Shown here piece after piece: positions 1-8,391 of a DNA stretch of 64,000 nucleotides. The stretch lies in NCBI GenBank assembly GCA_040389445.1, contig JAZJZX010000020.1, forward strand, positions 20,331 to 84,330, given 5' to 3'. The stretch is from UBA5189 sp040389445 (GTDB lineage: Bacteria > Chloroflexota > Limnocylindria > Limnocylindrales > CSP1-4). Numbering within the stretch: position 1 is the stretch's first letter; each line of letters starts with the position of its first letter. The notes beneath the pieces are model-generated. The model searched no databases and was not told the DNA's origin. It was given only the letters and a program-made list of their open reading frames with translations. Both the position numbers and the translations under genes were made by a program.

Positions 1-1149
1 GCCCCGGCCGAGGCTGTCGACGAAGGCACCCTCGAGGTCCGCCACGGTCAGCTCGATGGGTCCCGGGTGGCCGCTCCCCGGCGAGGTGCCACGCAGCCCC
101 CGCGACGCGCCGCTCCCCACCGACGCGCCACTCCCCGGCGAGGTGCCGCTCCCCGCCGGCACGGCCGAACCCACCGGCCCGCGCGTCATATTGCCCCGCA
201 GCCCCACCGGCCCGGCCGATTCCCCAGGCCCGGCCGAACCCACCGGCCCGGCCGAACCCACCGGCCCGGCCGAACGCCGCCCGGCTTGCGACCGATGACC
301 GCCTGTTGCCGGTTCCCAGCCGATGTCGACCGCCTCCCCGTCGGCGAGCCGGGCAGCGACGTCGGCCAGCGTCCCGATCTCGACTTCGCTCCCGCTCGGG
401 AACACCGTGCTCCGCCCAGCGGCCCGCACCGTCACGCCGCCACGGCCGGCGACCGATGCGACGCCGCGATCGAGGTCGAACACGAGCGCGGTGTGACCAT
501 CGACGCCGAGGACGAACGTCCCGTCCGGCAGCTGGTGCTCGAGTTCGCGCAGGCGCCGCTCGCCGATGTAGCAGAATCGCGTGTCGTGGTTGCCTCCTTC
601 CGCATTGTCGAAGTGCGGCACGACGGCGGCATTCAGGCCCGTCGCCGGACCAAGGAGGTCGAGGCCCGGAAGCCACTGCGGCGCATCGCCGACCTTGTAG
701 ATCTCGTAGACGGGGATCGTGGCAGCGCCGACGGTGAGCGCCGCGGCGCTTGCCATGGTCACGATTCCGCCCGTTCGGAGCCGGTCGGCCAGCGCGGACG
801 GGATGGGCCCGCCGGCCCACTGTCGAAGCGCGTAACTCGGGCTGCCCGGCCCGGCCATGATGAATGCCGCCTCTCGTATGCCGGCCACAGCGGTGGCCGT
901 CGTCACGGCATCGACGTCGCGGCTCCGATAGGTGGCGACGCCCACCTCGCGCCCGAGACGCTCCCCGAAGAAGCGCACCGTCCGCGCGCTGAGTTCGTCG
1001 GCGTTCTCCTGGAATCCGTACGGCGTGTCGATGATCGTGGCCGGAACGGGTCCGGGGCCGAGGCGATCGAACAGCGCTCGATGAACCTTGGCCATCGTCG
1101 GCGCGGTTTCACCGGAACCCATGATCACGAGGAGACGCGGACCAGCCAT
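1..1149 (-). CDS. Class I glutamine amidotransferase-like / peptidase S51-like protein, 3' end missing
   Basis: 383 codons lie in the window and the frame stays open to base 1, so the C-terminus is beyond the left edge. The product starts MAGPRLLVIMGSGETAP and has a Rossmann-like core with AGPGSPSY at residues 99-106, the position of the nucleophile-elbow in type 1 amidotransferase/S51-like proteins, followed by a GHTALVFD segment. From about residue 286 to 362 it carries a Gly/Ser/Ala/Pro/Val low-complexity insert encoded by tandem repeats, after which normal-looking sequence resumes (PIELTVADLEGAFVDSLG). That return to coding-like sequence is why I treat the repeat as inside the gene. I cannot assign a substrate; cyanophycinase-like or dipeptidase E-like activity is possible but the usual S51 signature is not clear. 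The ATG at 1149-1147 precedes the first conserved strand; no good ribosome site is visible. Confidence 0.6.
   Translation of the reverse strand, partial: MAGPRLLVIMGSGETAPTMAKVHRALFDRLGPGPVPATIIDTPYGFQENADELSARTVRFFGERLGREVGVATYRSRDVDAVTTATAVAGIREAAFIMAGPGSPSYALRQWAGGPIPSALADRLRTGGIVTMASAAALTVGAATIPVYEIYKVGDAPQWLPGLDLLGPATGLNAAVVPHFDNAEGGNHDTRFCYIGERRLRELEHQLPDGTFVLGVDGHTALVFDLDRGVASVAGRGGVTVRAAGRSTVFPSGSEVEIGTLADVAARLADGEAVDIGWEPATGGHRSQAGRRSAGPVGSAGPVGSAGPGESAGPVGLRGNMTRGPVGSAVPAGSGTSPGSGASVGSGASRGLRGTSPGSGHPGPIELTVADLEGAFVDSLGRG
62..290. repeat. In-gene low-complexity tandem repeats (Pro/Gly/Ser/Ala coding)
   Basis: Imperfect units such as GGCCGAACCCACCGGCCC recur several times, with related CCGGCGAGGTGCCGCTCC units to the left. 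In the minus-strand gene they read in frame as Gly-Ser-Ala-Gly-Pro-Val type repeats without a stop, so they expand a linker in the protein instead of destroying it. Confidence 0.7.
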
Positions 1150-1628
1150 GACGCGATGAGCGTATCCCCGTTGGAGCGCGGTCGTCGTGCGGCGCGAGAC
1201 ACGGGGCCGTGGACCTGGCCCGGAGCCGCCCCGACCTGGCCCCGCCCCGACCCGCCCGGACCTGGCCCCGCCCCGACCTGGCCCGGAGCCGCCCCGACCT
1301 GGCCCCGCCCCGCCCGGACCTGAAGCCGCCCGCCCCCGCCCGGACCCGCCCCCGCCCCGAGCCGGACCCGCCCGGACCTGAAGCCGCCCGACCCCGCCCC
1401 CGCCTCGAGCCGGAGCCGCCTCGAGCCGAGTCTATGTACCATGCCCATGTAGTAACTCCTTGGTCCCTTCGACCGAGTTCGAGGTGACCGCGGCCGGTGC
1501 AACGGAGGGCGGCCGGTTTGGCGCGGTGCGGCGAGGCCGCGCCGAGCGTCGACCGACCGGAATCCGCCATCCGAGACGAGCAGGACACAACGCGCGAAGA
1601 GCGCATACGCGAAAGGTGGATGGGTTCG
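1150..1628. other. Gene-free interval with C-rich tandem repeats (about 1210-1430)
   Basis: The interval lies between two divergent genes. About 220 bp are made of short imperfect units of the type CCCCGCCCCGACCTGGCC and GAGCCGCCCCGACC. Every frame stays open through it on both strands because stops are absent, which gives long but meaningless reading frames. The rest, 1430-1628, is less repetitive and should hold the promoter of the plus-strand Lgt-like gene, but I see no convincing -35/-10 pair. Confidence 0.6.
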
Positions 1629-2969
1629 ATGGCGCGACGACGCGTGGCAAAGCACACGAAGTCGCGCGACCGATCGCCGGCCTCGAGGCCTCCGACGCCG
1701 AATCCATCGATCGTCGGACGGGCCGCACCGGAAGGGACAGCAACGACCGGCAGGAGAATCGGGCGCGACGAGCCAGGTGCCGCGACGGTCGGACGGACCG
1801 CCCGGGCCCAGCCGGCGAAGGCTGCGGCCACCGACCCGGAGGAACCGCAGGCCCTGGTGGCAACCCACTGGTTCGACTCGGGGGACACCGGCGGAGAGCC
1901 CTATTCAGTCACCGTTCGTTTCACCGGCCGGCGCGTCGGGGCCCACAGCACCCCGAGAGCCGGTGAGCTGTTCACGCAGGACGAGACGATCGACGGCATC
2001 GTGCCCGGCACCGGCCCGGTCTCGATCACGACCTGGGTGTACGGGGTGCAGTCGGGTGAGTGGACCATCACCGGCGAGGTCATCAACGATTCCCGTCGTG
2101 CGGGTGCCGCGGCTGGCATGGGCGGCGCCGGCGGGCGGGGATCGTCGAGGCCTGCGGATGCCGGACCCGTGCGCCCTGCCCTGTGGTCGTGGCGTCGTTG
2201 GGCGATTTCGACGGCTCCGGAGGCTCCCATCAAGACACGCTGGGCCCTTCTGGCGCCTATCGCCAGGCAGCCCGCCGTTCTCCCCGGCATCTACACCCTG
2301 CTGGCCATCTTCTCCATCATCCTCGCTCTCGTGATCCAGGCCGCGATTCTCGGACTGGGAGACGTCTCGGTCGGTCGGGCCCTGGCCGCATCGGGGATCG
2401 CGATCCTGGCGGGACTGACCGGGGCGAAAGTCTGGTACGCGGCGCTCCACCCCGGAGAGTCGATCATCAGGGGCGGATGGGCGGTCGACGGCTTCCTGAT
2501 CGTCGTTCCCGTGGTAGCCGCCCTGACCCTGCTGCTCTTCGACCTGCCGATCGGCGTGGTCCTCGATGCCAGCACCCCCGGCATCTTCTTCGCGGTCGCC
2601 ATCGGACGAATCGGCTGCTTCTTCACGGGCTGCTGCGCCGGCGCCTGCACCGCGTCGCGCTGGGGGATCTGGTCCTCGGATCGCCGGGTAGGCGCCAGGC
2701 GCGTTCCCACGCAGCTGTTCGAATCGGGCGCGGGCCTGGTCATCGGAACCATTTCGCTGCTGCTGGTGCTCGGGGGTGTGTCTCCGGTATCGGGTGCCGT
2801 CTTCGTGGCCGCGTTCGCGGCCTACGCGGTGGTCCGGCAGATCCTGCTCAAGCTGCGGGTTGAGCGACGAAAATCACCCCGGACCGTGCCGCTCACCGGC
2901 GTCGCGGCCGCCATCGTCGTCGTGGTCGTCATCGCGATGACCCTGGTGCAGGCGAACCAGGGCGGCTGA
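1629..2969 (+). CDS. Lgt-like (prolipoprotein diacylglyceryl transferase family) membrane protein
   Basis: 446 residues if started at the ATG at 1629, chosen because AAGGTGG lies 9 nt upstream; an ATG at 1620 is too close to that site. The first 110 residues are Arg/Ala/Pro-rich, then a soluble segment of about 90 residues (VATHWFDSGDTGGEPYSV onward) with beta-type character, then an integral-membrane part with about seven hydrophobic segments. The motif GRIGCFFTGCCAG near residue 326 is the Cys-rich variant of the Lgt signature found in Lgt-like proteins outside canonical lipoprotein maturation. The normal Lgt Asn/Glu pattern is not obvious, so diacylglyceryl transfer to lipoproteins is a family-based guess. 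The N-terminal soluble extension is unusual for the family. Confidence 0.7.
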   Translation: MARRRVAKHTKSRDRSPASRPPTPNPSIVGRAAPEGTATTGRRIGRDEPGAATVGRTARAQPAKAAATDPEEPQALVATHWFDSGDTGGEPYSVTVRFTGRRVGAHSTPRAGELFTQDETIDGIVPGTGPVSITTWVYGVQSGEWTITGEVINDSRRAGAAAGMGGAGGRGSSRPADAGPVRPALWSWRRWAISTAPEAPIKTRWALLAPIARQPAVLPGIYTLLAIFSIILALVIQAAILGLGDVSVGRALAASGIAILAGLTGAKVWYAALHPGESIIRGGWAVDGFLIVVPVVAALTLLLFDLPIGVVLDASTPGIFFAVAIGRIGCFFTGCCAGACTASRWGIWSSDRRVGARRVPTQLFESGAGLVIGTISLLLVLGGVSPVSGAVFVAAFAAYAVVRQILLKLRVERRKSPRTVPLTGVAAAIVVVVVIAMTLVQANQGG

Positions 2970-2984
2970 TCGGGCCGCTCCCGC

Positions 2985-3108
2985 GGCACCTGCCGCCTCG
3001 CCGCGCCACGAATCGCCCCCGTCGCGGCTGAACCCGCGTCGCCGCGCCACGAATCGCCCCCGTCGCGCCACGAACCCGTCGCGCCACGAACCCGCCTCGC
3101 CGCCCTCC
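2985..3108. repeat. Intergenic tandem repeats between convergent genes
   Basis: Units of the form CGCCACGAATCGCCCCCGTC and CGCCACGAACCCGTCG recur several times between the stop of the Lgt-like gene and the stop of the Asp-box gene. No terminator hairpin with a T run is seen. Confidence 0.7.
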
Positions 3109-3109
3109 G

Positions 3110-4024
3110 TCAGGGTCCCGGCCAGGTCAGGCCCCCGTCGTCCGATCGATAGAACTCCGTCGACCGGGTGACGAGCGCGATCGTGCTGCCACCTTCCGTG
3201 ACCGCAACGACCGCGGGCTTGCCCTCGAACGGGAGCGTGGACCACGTGACCCCGCCGTCATCTGACCGAGCCAGCCGATCCGGCCCGCCGGCGATCAGGA
3301 TCGAACCATCCGATGTGCTCGCCAGGGCGGTCACCGGATAGAGCTGCGGGTCGGTCAGCGTTCGCCAGGTGCGACCGCCGTCGTCCGAGCGCCCGATCCC
3401 GGTGGCCGTGACACCCACGAGGCCCGTCCCCGATGGTGTCGCGATCGCGACAGGAAAGACGACGTTCTGCTCCTGGATCTGCTGCCAGGTGCGGCCCGAA
3501 TCGAGGCTCTCCCAGAGCCCGCCGATCGCCAGGTAGACCCACATCCGGGCCGGGTCACCGGGATCGCGCGCGAACCCGTGGATGTCGAGGCTGGGGAGGT
3601 CGGCGGGGATGTCAACCCAGGTCTGGCCGCCATCGCGGCTCTCGGCGAGGACCTCGTGGCCGGCGATGACGATCGAGCCCCCACCGGCGACACCCAGGCT
3701 CATCGCATCGGATCGGGTTCCGAGCGGCTCCCACGTCTTCCCGCCGTCGCTGGTCGCGAGGATCCCGCCATGGTGGCCGAAGAGCAGCCGCTGGGCGTTG
3801 CCGTCGACGAAGGCCAGCGAGTGCACGTCCTCGGTCCCGAGCCGACTCCAGGCCCTGGTTGACGGAGCGCCCGGACGAACGAGCATGAAGGTCGCGACGG
3901 CGACGACAGCCACGAGCGCGACGCCCGCCGGGACGAGCCATCGACGGCCCCGGGGAACGCTCTTCCTCGGCTCGTTGCCTCGAGCCCCGCCGCCTCGAGC
4001 CTTGCCGCCTCGGTTCCCGGTCAT
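3110..4024 (-). CDS. Membrane-anchored Asp-box (BNR/sortilin-like) repeat protein
   Basis: 304 residues from the ATG at 4024 (MTGNRGGK). The frame stays open further upstream but that part is Arg/Gly-rich antisense of lysA and is not credible. A basic N-terminus is followed by one hydrophobic segment at about residues 30-48 (LVPAGVALVAVVAVATFML), so the beta-propeller is probably outside the cell. Six Asp boxes with the S-x-D-x-G-x-T-W pattern are visible (SDGGKTW, SRDGGQTW, SLDSGRTW, SDDGGRTW, SDDGGVTW, SDDGGLTW). The last ends at the C-terminus, so the final blade may be shortened. Such folds occur in sialidases and Ycf48-like assembly factors; no catalytic residues are recognisable here. 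It follows lysA by 68 bp on the same strand and may be the last gene of the lysine operon by position only. Confidence 0.75.
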   Translation of the reverse strand: MTGNRGGKARGGGARGNEPRKSVPRGRRWLVPAGVALVAVVAVATFMLVRPGAPSTRAWSRLGTEDVHSLAFVDGNAQRLLFGHHGGILATSDGGKTWEPLGTRSDAMSLGVAGGGSIVIAGHEVLAESRDGGQTWVDIPADLPSLDIHGFARDPGDPARMWVYLAIGGLWESLDSGRTWQQIQEQNVVFPVAIATPSGTGLVGVTATGIGRSDDGGRTWRTLTDPQLYPVTALASTSDGSILIAGGPDRLARSDDGGVTWSTLPFEGKPAVVAVTEGGSTIALVTRSTEFYRSDDGGLTWPGP

Positions 4025-4092
4025 GCCGGGCAGCGCCCGGCGGGTCTCGCCGGAACGGTCGCGGACAACGTGGCAATCATCTCGCGGGGAGT

Positions 4093-5505
4093 CTACGGCG
4101 AGCCGCCCTCCCGCGGGGTTGCCGGCACGCGATCCCGAACCGGCACGCGATCCCGAACCGGCACGCGATCCGGGGCGCGCACGAGATCCGGCACCACCTG
4201 AAGGTCGAGCCAGGTCGCGGGTTCCAGCCGCGGCCGAATCATCGCTACCGCACCGTCTCTGGCCACGACCTCGGCCGGCAGCGGGTGCGACAGGAAGAGC
4301 GGCATCGACTCGGTGTAGCCGTAGGCGCCCACGTCGAGCACCGCGATCAGATCGCCCACAGCGGGCATCGGCATGACCGCCGCGTGGGCAAGGACATCGA
4401 GGCCGGAGCACAGCGGTCCGGCGATCGTCACCGGCAGCGGCCGTCCGCCCGACGGCGACAGGAGCCGTACCCGGTGTTCCTGGCCGACGAGCGCCGGGCG
4501 GAGCACGTGGTGGACGCCACCGTCGAGGATGGCGACGGCCGCGCCATCGACCGCCTTGGTATCGAGAACGCGCGCAACGTAGGCGCCCGAAGGACCGACC
4601 AGGAAGCGACCCGGCTCCAGCAGGAGGCGCGCGTCGGCGAGCCACGGGTCGTCCTTCCAGGTATCCACCAGCGCGGCCAGACCCCGACGCAGGCTCACCA
4701 GGTCGAGCGACTCCTCATGGGCCTCGTACGGGATCCCGAGACCACCGCCGACATCCACCAGCCTGATCGGCAGGTCGACAAGCCGGGCGAGCCCCCGCGC
4801 GGCCCGAGCCGTGGCGGACGCATGTTCAACGAGGGCGTGGGCATCGAGGACGTTGGACGCGCCGAAGGCGTGAAGTCCCACGAACTCCAGGTGCGCAGAT
4901 CGCGCCGCGATCCGTGCCGCCCTGGCGAGGTCTGCCGCGTCCATGCCGAACTTGCCGGCGCCGTCGTCCCCGACGAGGCGGACACGCTCGAGTCGGGCGA
5001 CCTCGCTGACCGCCGCCCGGAGCATTACCGGCTGGCGCCGGCCGATTTCGGCCGCTATCCGTTCCAGGCGCGCGAGTTCGCCGAGCGATTCCACCGTGAT
5101 CGCGCGGATCCCTGCTCGGACGGCCTGGGCGAGCTCAACCTCGCGTTTGCCGGGCCCCGTCATGACGATCCGCTCGGGGTCGATCCCGGCCCGGAGTGCG
5201 GTGACGAGTTCCCCGCCCGATGCAACGTCCGCGCCAAGGCCCAGGCGAGCCAGGTGGGTGACGACCGCAAGGGCGGGGTTCGCCTTCACCGCATAGGCGA
5301 GTTCGGCCCGCTCGGGCAGGATCGTGCCCAGGGCGGCGACCTGACGGTCCATGACGGCCAGATCGTAGACGTAGCAGGGCGTTCCGAACTGGGCGGCGAG
5401 GTCCTCGGCGTCCAGGCCGGCGAGACGACCCGCCCGGAAGATCTCGTTGCGGGCCGGTGGGCGGCCGCGCCGGGCGGAATCGATCAGGTCAGGGGAACGA
5501 CTCAT
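4093..5505 (-). CDS. lysA: Diaminopimelate decarboxylase (fold-type III PLP decarboxylase)
   Basis: 470 residues. It would decarboxylate meso-diaminopimelate to lysine, the last step of the pathway whose earlier enzymes are encoded just upstream. The PLP lysine is K74 in AYAVKANP; later motifs include GGGLGIPY, LLLEPGR and PLCSGLDVLA, the last two matching the EPGR and C-x-x-x-D substrate motifs of LysA. The usual HIGSQ segment is replaced by HAFGASN, seen in some relatives acting on other basic amino acids, so a broader decarboxylase remains possible; operon context argues for LysA. The start ATG overlaps the dapD stop as ATGA. The C-terminus carries an 18-bp repeat giving repeated VPVRDR. 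Confidence 0.85.
   Translation of the reverse strand: MSRSPDLIDSARRGRPPARNEIFRAGRLAGLDAEDLAAQFGTPCYVYDLAVMDRQVAALGTILPERAELAYAVKANPALAVVTHLARLGLGADVASGGELVTALRAGIDPERIVMTGPGKREVELAQAVRAGIRAITVESLGELARLERIAAEIGRRQPVMLRAAVSEVARLERVRLVGDDGAGKFGMDAADLARAARIAARSAHLEFVGLHAFGASNVLDAHALVEHASATARAARGLARLVDLPIRLVDVGGGLGIPYEAHEESLDLVSLRRGLAALVDTWKDDPWLADARLLLEPGRFLVGPSGAYVARVLDTKAVDGAAVAILDGGVHHVLRPALVGQEHRVRLLSPSGGRPLPVTIAGPLCSGLDVLAHAAVMPMPAVGDLIAVLDVGAYGYTESMPLFLSHPLPAEVVARDGAVAMIRPRLEPATWLDLQVVPDLVRAPDRVPVRDRVPVRDRVPATPREGGSP
4120..4174. repeat. 18-bp in-frame tandem repeat in the 3' end of lysA
   Basis: The unit CGGCACGCGATCCCGAAC is present about three times. At 18 bp it preserves frame and encodes a VPVRDR repeat next to the LysA C-terminus, outside the conserved enzyme core. 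Confidence 0.85.
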
Positions 5506-6398
5506 CGGAGGACGCTTTCGAGGGCGACGCGCGCGCTCGTGCCGGTATCCCGGTCCTTGACCAGGAGCGCCGTGGAGGCGGACAGGCCGTGGACGCGCGC
5601 GAACGGGTCGTCCAGGGCGCGGGACCCCGGCACGACGACGGCGTTCGAGGGCACCACGAGCGGCGCCTCCGCAGTGCCCTGGAGGACCCGACCGCGAACC
5701 AGGTCATACAGCGGCGAGGTGCCGGTCAGGATCACCCCGGCCCCGATGACCGCGCCACTGCTCACCAGCACCCCTTCGAGGAGGGCGCACCCCGCGCCGA
5801 TGAAGGCGTCGTCCTCCACGATCACCGGCCGCGCCCCGGACGGCTCCAGGACCCCGCCGATCGTGACGCCGGCCGCGAGATGGACGCGGGCCCCGATCTG
5901 GGCGCAGCTCCCCACCAGGACGTGGGAGTCGACCATCGTGCCGGACCCGATCCACGCTCCGACGTTCAGGTAGGACGGCGGCATGACGATCACGCCGTCG
6001 GCAAGATGGACGCCGCGCCGGACGGCAGTGCCGCCCGGGACGATTCGCCACGGGCCGCCGGCAAGGTCGCCGCGTGGAGCGAAGGCGGCCCGGTCGCGAA
6101 AGGAGAACGGACCCACGGACCAGTCGGCTGTCGTCCGGTCCTGGAAGACTTCGATGATGGCGGCCTTGACGTCCGCATGGACGCGCCAGCCACCAGGGGC
6201 GGCGGGGTCCGGCGAGGCCGCCCGGACGCTGCCGGACTCCAGGTCGTCGAGGATGCCGCCACCCGACGCGGAACTCGCGCCGGCGCCCGAACTCCCCCCC
6301 GCGCCCGCGCCCGCGCCCGGGGCCGAACTCGCACCCGCGCCCGCGCCCGGGGCCGCGCCCGCGCCCGATGGATCCGTCGCGGGAACGGCGGCCCTCAT
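5502..6398 (-). CDS. dapD: 2,3,4,5-tetrahydropyridine-2,6-dicarboxylate N-succinyltransferase
   Basis: 298 residues. It succinylates tetrahydrodipicolinate in the succinylase branch of lysine synthesis and belongs to the trimeric left-handed beta-helix acyltransferases. Diagnostic segments are PGGTAVRRGVHLADGVI, MPPSYLNVGAWIGSGTMVD, VGSCAQIG and GGVLEPSGARPVIVEDD, which match DapD closely. Residues about 11-48 are a Gly/Ala/Ser/Pro linker produced by GCGCCCGCGCCCGGGG-type repeats; this replaces part of the normally helical N-terminus and is unusual. The start overlaps the dapA stop as ATGA and its own stop overlaps lysA the same way, so translation is coupled. The partners needed to finish the pathway (dapC, dapE, dapF) are not in this window. 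Confidence 0.93.
   Translation of the reverse strand: MRAAVPATDPSGAGAAPGAGAGASSAPGAGAGAGGSSGAGASSASGGGILDDLESGSVRAASPDPAAPGGWRVHADVKAAIIEVFQDRTTADWSVGPFSFRDRAAFAPRGDLAGGPWRIVPGGTAVRRGVHLADGVIVMPPSYLNVGAWIGSGTMVDSHVLVGSCAQIGARVHLAAGVTIGGVLEPSGARPVIVEDDAFIGAGCALLEGVLVSSGAVIGAGVILTGTSPLYDLVRGRVLQGTAEAPLVVPSNAVVVPGSRALDDPFARVHGLSASTALLVKDRDTGTSARVALESVLR
6265..6369. repeat. Gly/Ala/Pro-coding simple repeats in the 5' part of dapD
   Basis: Alternating GCGCCCGCGCCCGGGGCC-type units. In dapD they read as Gly-Ala-Gly-Ala/Ser-Pro runs and lengthen a flexible N-terminal linker. Confidence 0.8.
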
Positions 6399-7354
6399 GC
6401 CGCCGCCTCCGGCTGCATTGCCGTCGTGATCCGGCCGCCGACGTGCTCCACCAGACCCAAAGCTCGCAGCGTGACCGCGAGCGCAGCCCGGGCTTCAGGT
6501 TCCAGCGAGAGGAGCGGAGCGCGCACGAAATCGCTGTCCAGGAGTCCCATCATCAGCATCGCAGCCTTGACCGGCACCGGATTCGGCGCGCCCACGAAGT
6601 TCCCGAGGAACAGCGGCAGCCAACGCTCGTGCGTGCGACGGGCCGCATCCCAGTCGCCTGCATGGGCGGCCGTACAGAGGTTGACCAGCTCGCCCGGGAT
6701 TTCATTGCTCGCAACGGAGATGACGCCGTCGCCGCCAAGCGCGAGGATCGGCAGCGTCCAGGCGTCGTCGCCGGCCAGGACCGCGACGTCGCGCGGTCGC
6801 TCGCGGCAGATCCGAGCGATCTGCTCCAGGTTCCCGCTCGCCTCCTTCACGCCGATGACCCGTGGATGGTCCGCGAGCCGGAGGAAGGTCGCCGCGTCGA
6901 CGTTGGTACCCGTCCGGGACGGGACGTTGTAGACGACGATCGGCAGGTCGCCCTCGTCCGCGACGGCCCGGAAGTGCGCCTCCAGCATCCGGCCGTCGGG
7001 CCGGTTGTAGTACGGCGCGACGACCAGTGCCGCGTCGGCACCGAGCTCGGCCGCTCGGCGGGTGGCGGCGATGGTCGCGGCCGTGTCGTTGGTGCCGGTG
7101 CCGGCGATGACGAGCACGCGGTCGCGCGACGGGCGCTCGGCGGCGACCTCCACGGTGGTGGCAATGAGCAACTCTCGCTCGGCGGGCGTCAGGGTGGGGG
7201 ACTCGCCGGTGGTTCCGCAGGGCACGAGGCCGTCGATGCCGGCCAGCACCTGCCAGCTGACCAGCCGCCGAAACGCGGCCTCATCGATGGCGCCGTCGGG
7301 GGAGAACGGCGTGACGAGCGCGGTGAAGGCACCGCGGAGGGTGGGACGGATCAT
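6395..7354 (-). CDS. dapA: 4-hydroxy-tetrahydrodipicolinate synthase
   Basis: 319 residues, normal length slightly extended. It condenses pyruvate with aspartate semialdehyde, the first committed step to diaminopimelate and lysine. It is a class I aldolase TIM barrel: the Schiff-base lysine is K170 in VIGVKEASGN, with Thr48-Thr49 in PCGTTGE, the tyrosine of VYNVPSRTGT (Y142) and its following arginine R147, all expected for DapA. It begins 72 bp after dapB in the same direction and its stop overlaps the dapD start as ATGA. The 72-bp spacer is filled with GGATGGG-type repeats. Control is probably through the shared leader upstream of dapB. Confidence 0.95.
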   Translation of the reverse strand: MIRPTLRGAFTALVTPFSPDGAIDEAAFRRLVSWQVLAGIDGLVPCGTTGESPTLTPAERELLIATTVEVAAERPSRDRVLVIAGTGTNDTAATIAATRRAAELGADAALVVAPYYNRPDGRMLEAHFRAVADEGDLPIVVYNVPSRTGTNVDAATFLRLADHPRVIGVKEASGNLEQIARICRERPRDVAVLAGDDAWTLPILALGGDGVISVASNEIPGELVNLCTAAHAGDWDAARRTHERWLPLFLGNFVGAPNPVPVKAAMLMMGLLDSDFVRAPLLSLEPEARAALAVTLRALGLVEHVGGRITTAMQPEAAA

Positions 7355-7426
7355 GTCGGGGCTCCTTGTCTCGAGATCGATCAGGGGATGGATGGGATGG
7401 GGATGGGTCGATGCGTCGATGCGTCG

Positions 7427-8155
7427 TCAGGCGGCTGCCGCGCGACGTGTGAGCAGGTCATCGACGACGACGTCGAACGGGTGGATGCCGGGCGAACGCG
7501 GAGCGCGCCTCAGCCAGTCGGCGGCGGCCAGGATCCCGGCCGCATACGGCGTCCGATCGCGCGCCGTGAGGCGCAGCTCAACGGTCTCGCCGGCCGCATC
7601 GAAGCCCACGAGGTGCATCCCGGGACTGGCGCCGGCGCGGATGGAAACGGTCTCGAGATCGGCAGCACTCGCCAGGCCCGGATGGCGGGTGGCGATGCGA
7701 CCGGCCAGCTCGAGCGCGGTGCCGCTGGGTCGATCCGCCTTGGAGCGGCGATGCCACTCGACGAGGTACGGATCAAACGCGTCCACGGCGCCGAACAGGT
7801 CCGTGGCGGTCTCCACGAGGCGGGCGAACAGCGCGACCCCCAGGCTGAAGTTGGGGGCGACGACCGCACTCGCCCGCTGCGCGAGGAGTGCCGCGTCCAC
7901 CTCATCTCGCTCGTTCGACCAGCCGGTCGTCGCGATCACAAAGCGTCGGACCCCGGCCTCGAGGGCGGCGGTGACGTTGCCCCGTACCGCCGGACCGCAC
8001 GACGCCTCGATCACGAGGTCGGCCCCATGGAGCGCGGCCGGATCGTGCCGGCCCATCGCGGGTCTCCCCAGGATCGGGGTGCGCTCGCCCCGGTCCGACG
8101 CGGCGGCGGCGACCGCCCAACCCAGGGCGCCGTTGCCGAAAATCATGGTCTGCAT
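7427..8155 (-). CDS. dapB: 4-hydroxy-tetrahydrodipicolinate reductase
   Basis: 242 residues from the ATG at 8155. I prefer it to the in-frame GTG at 8170 because GAGGA lies 8 nt upstream of the ATG and the dinucleotide-binding strand begins at once (MIFGNGALGWAV). It reduces the DapA product with NAD(P)H. The catalytic loop reads EWHRRSKADRPSGTAL; the family form is E-x-H-H-x-x-K-x-D-x-P-S-G-T, so the first histidine and the lysine are kept and the second histidine is arginine. It is the first gene of dapB-dapA-dapD-lysA and lies just downstream of an intrinsic terminator and a lysine-containing leader ORF. The short length is normal for the family. Confidence 0.9.
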   Translation of the reverse strand: MQTMIFGNGALGWAVAAAASDRGERTPILGRPAMGRHDPAALHGADLVIEASCGPAVRGNVTAALEAGVRRFVIATTGWSNERDEVDAALLAQRASAVVAPNFSLGVALFARLVETATDLFGAVDAFDPYLVEWHRRSKADRPSGTALELAGRIATRHPGLASAADLETVSIRAGASPGMHLVGFDAAGETVELRLTARDRTPYAAGILAAADWLRRAPRSPGIHPFDVVVDDLLTRRAAAA

Positions 8156-8206
8156 CTGCTCGGTCCTCACTCGCTGATGGGACCTCGTCGGGTTCGGAGG
8201 GCAAAC

Positions 8207-8238
8207 AAAAAACCGCGGTCACCGTCGTGGTGCCGCGG
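8207..8238 (-). terminator. Intrinsic terminator / attenuator in the dap operon leader
   Basis: On the minus strand a stem CCGCGGCACC pairs with GGTGACCGCGG (one bulged base) around the loop ACGAC and is followed directly by six T. It lies about 50 nt before the dapB start and downstream of the leader ORF and promoter, so RNA polymerase must pass it to reach dapB. That is the position of an attenuator rather than of an end-of-operon terminator. Confidence 0.85.
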
Positions 8239-8252
8239 CCTCTGCGCTTGGA

Positions 8253-8271
8253 GCCTCCGTTCCCTGGAGGC
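8253..8271 (-). other. Second leader hairpin upstream of the dap attenuator
   Basis: GCCTCC and GGAGGC flank a 7-nt loop, with further C/G matches outside. It lies between the leader-peptide stop and the terminator, where an alternative or pausing structure is expected in an attenuation leader. I could not fold the whole leader to test mutual exclusion with the terminator. Confidence 0.5.
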
Positions 8272-8300
8272 CCCGGTTCGTCGATTTCCTGACGCGCCGT

Positions 8301-8381
8301 CTAGAGCCCCAGGGCCCGTGCCTCCCGGCAGGGCCGCCAGAGCTTCTTCTTCGAGTCGAAGGAAGCGGATCGGCGGTTCAT
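8301..8381 (-). CDS. Putative lysine leader peptide of the dap operon
   Basis: A 26-codon reading frame, MNRRSASFDSKKKLWRPCRE and so on to a TAG at 8303-8301, with three consecutive AAG lysine codons (residues 11-13). The ATG lies 10 nt after a good -10 box (TATAGT, 8397-8392), so the transcript would begin just before it and the ORF would be leaderless. A second in-frame ATG at 8402 is upstream of the predicted transcript start and is less likely. The position promoter, Lys-rich mini-ORF, hairpin, intrinsic terminator, dapB-dapA-dapD-lysA is that of ribosome-mediated attenuation: stalling at AAG codons when charged tRNA-Lys is low would favour antitermination. This is inferred from layout; translation is not shown. 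Confidence 0.6.
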   Translation of the reverse strand: MNRRSASFDSKKKLWRPCREARALGL

Positions 8382-8391
8382 CAGATGCAGG

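Noticed and set aside
67..1323. Long plus-strand reading frame of 418 codons at the left edge
   Set aside because: It is Arg/Pro/His-rich, is antisense to the amidotransferase-like gene that has clear domain sequence, and runs into C-rich repeats; it exists because stops are rare at this GC.
4025..4645. Upstream extension of the Asp-box protein over lysA
   Set aside because: The extra 200 residues are Arg/Gly-rich and antisense-like to lysA; the membrane segment and a proper N-terminus start at 4024.
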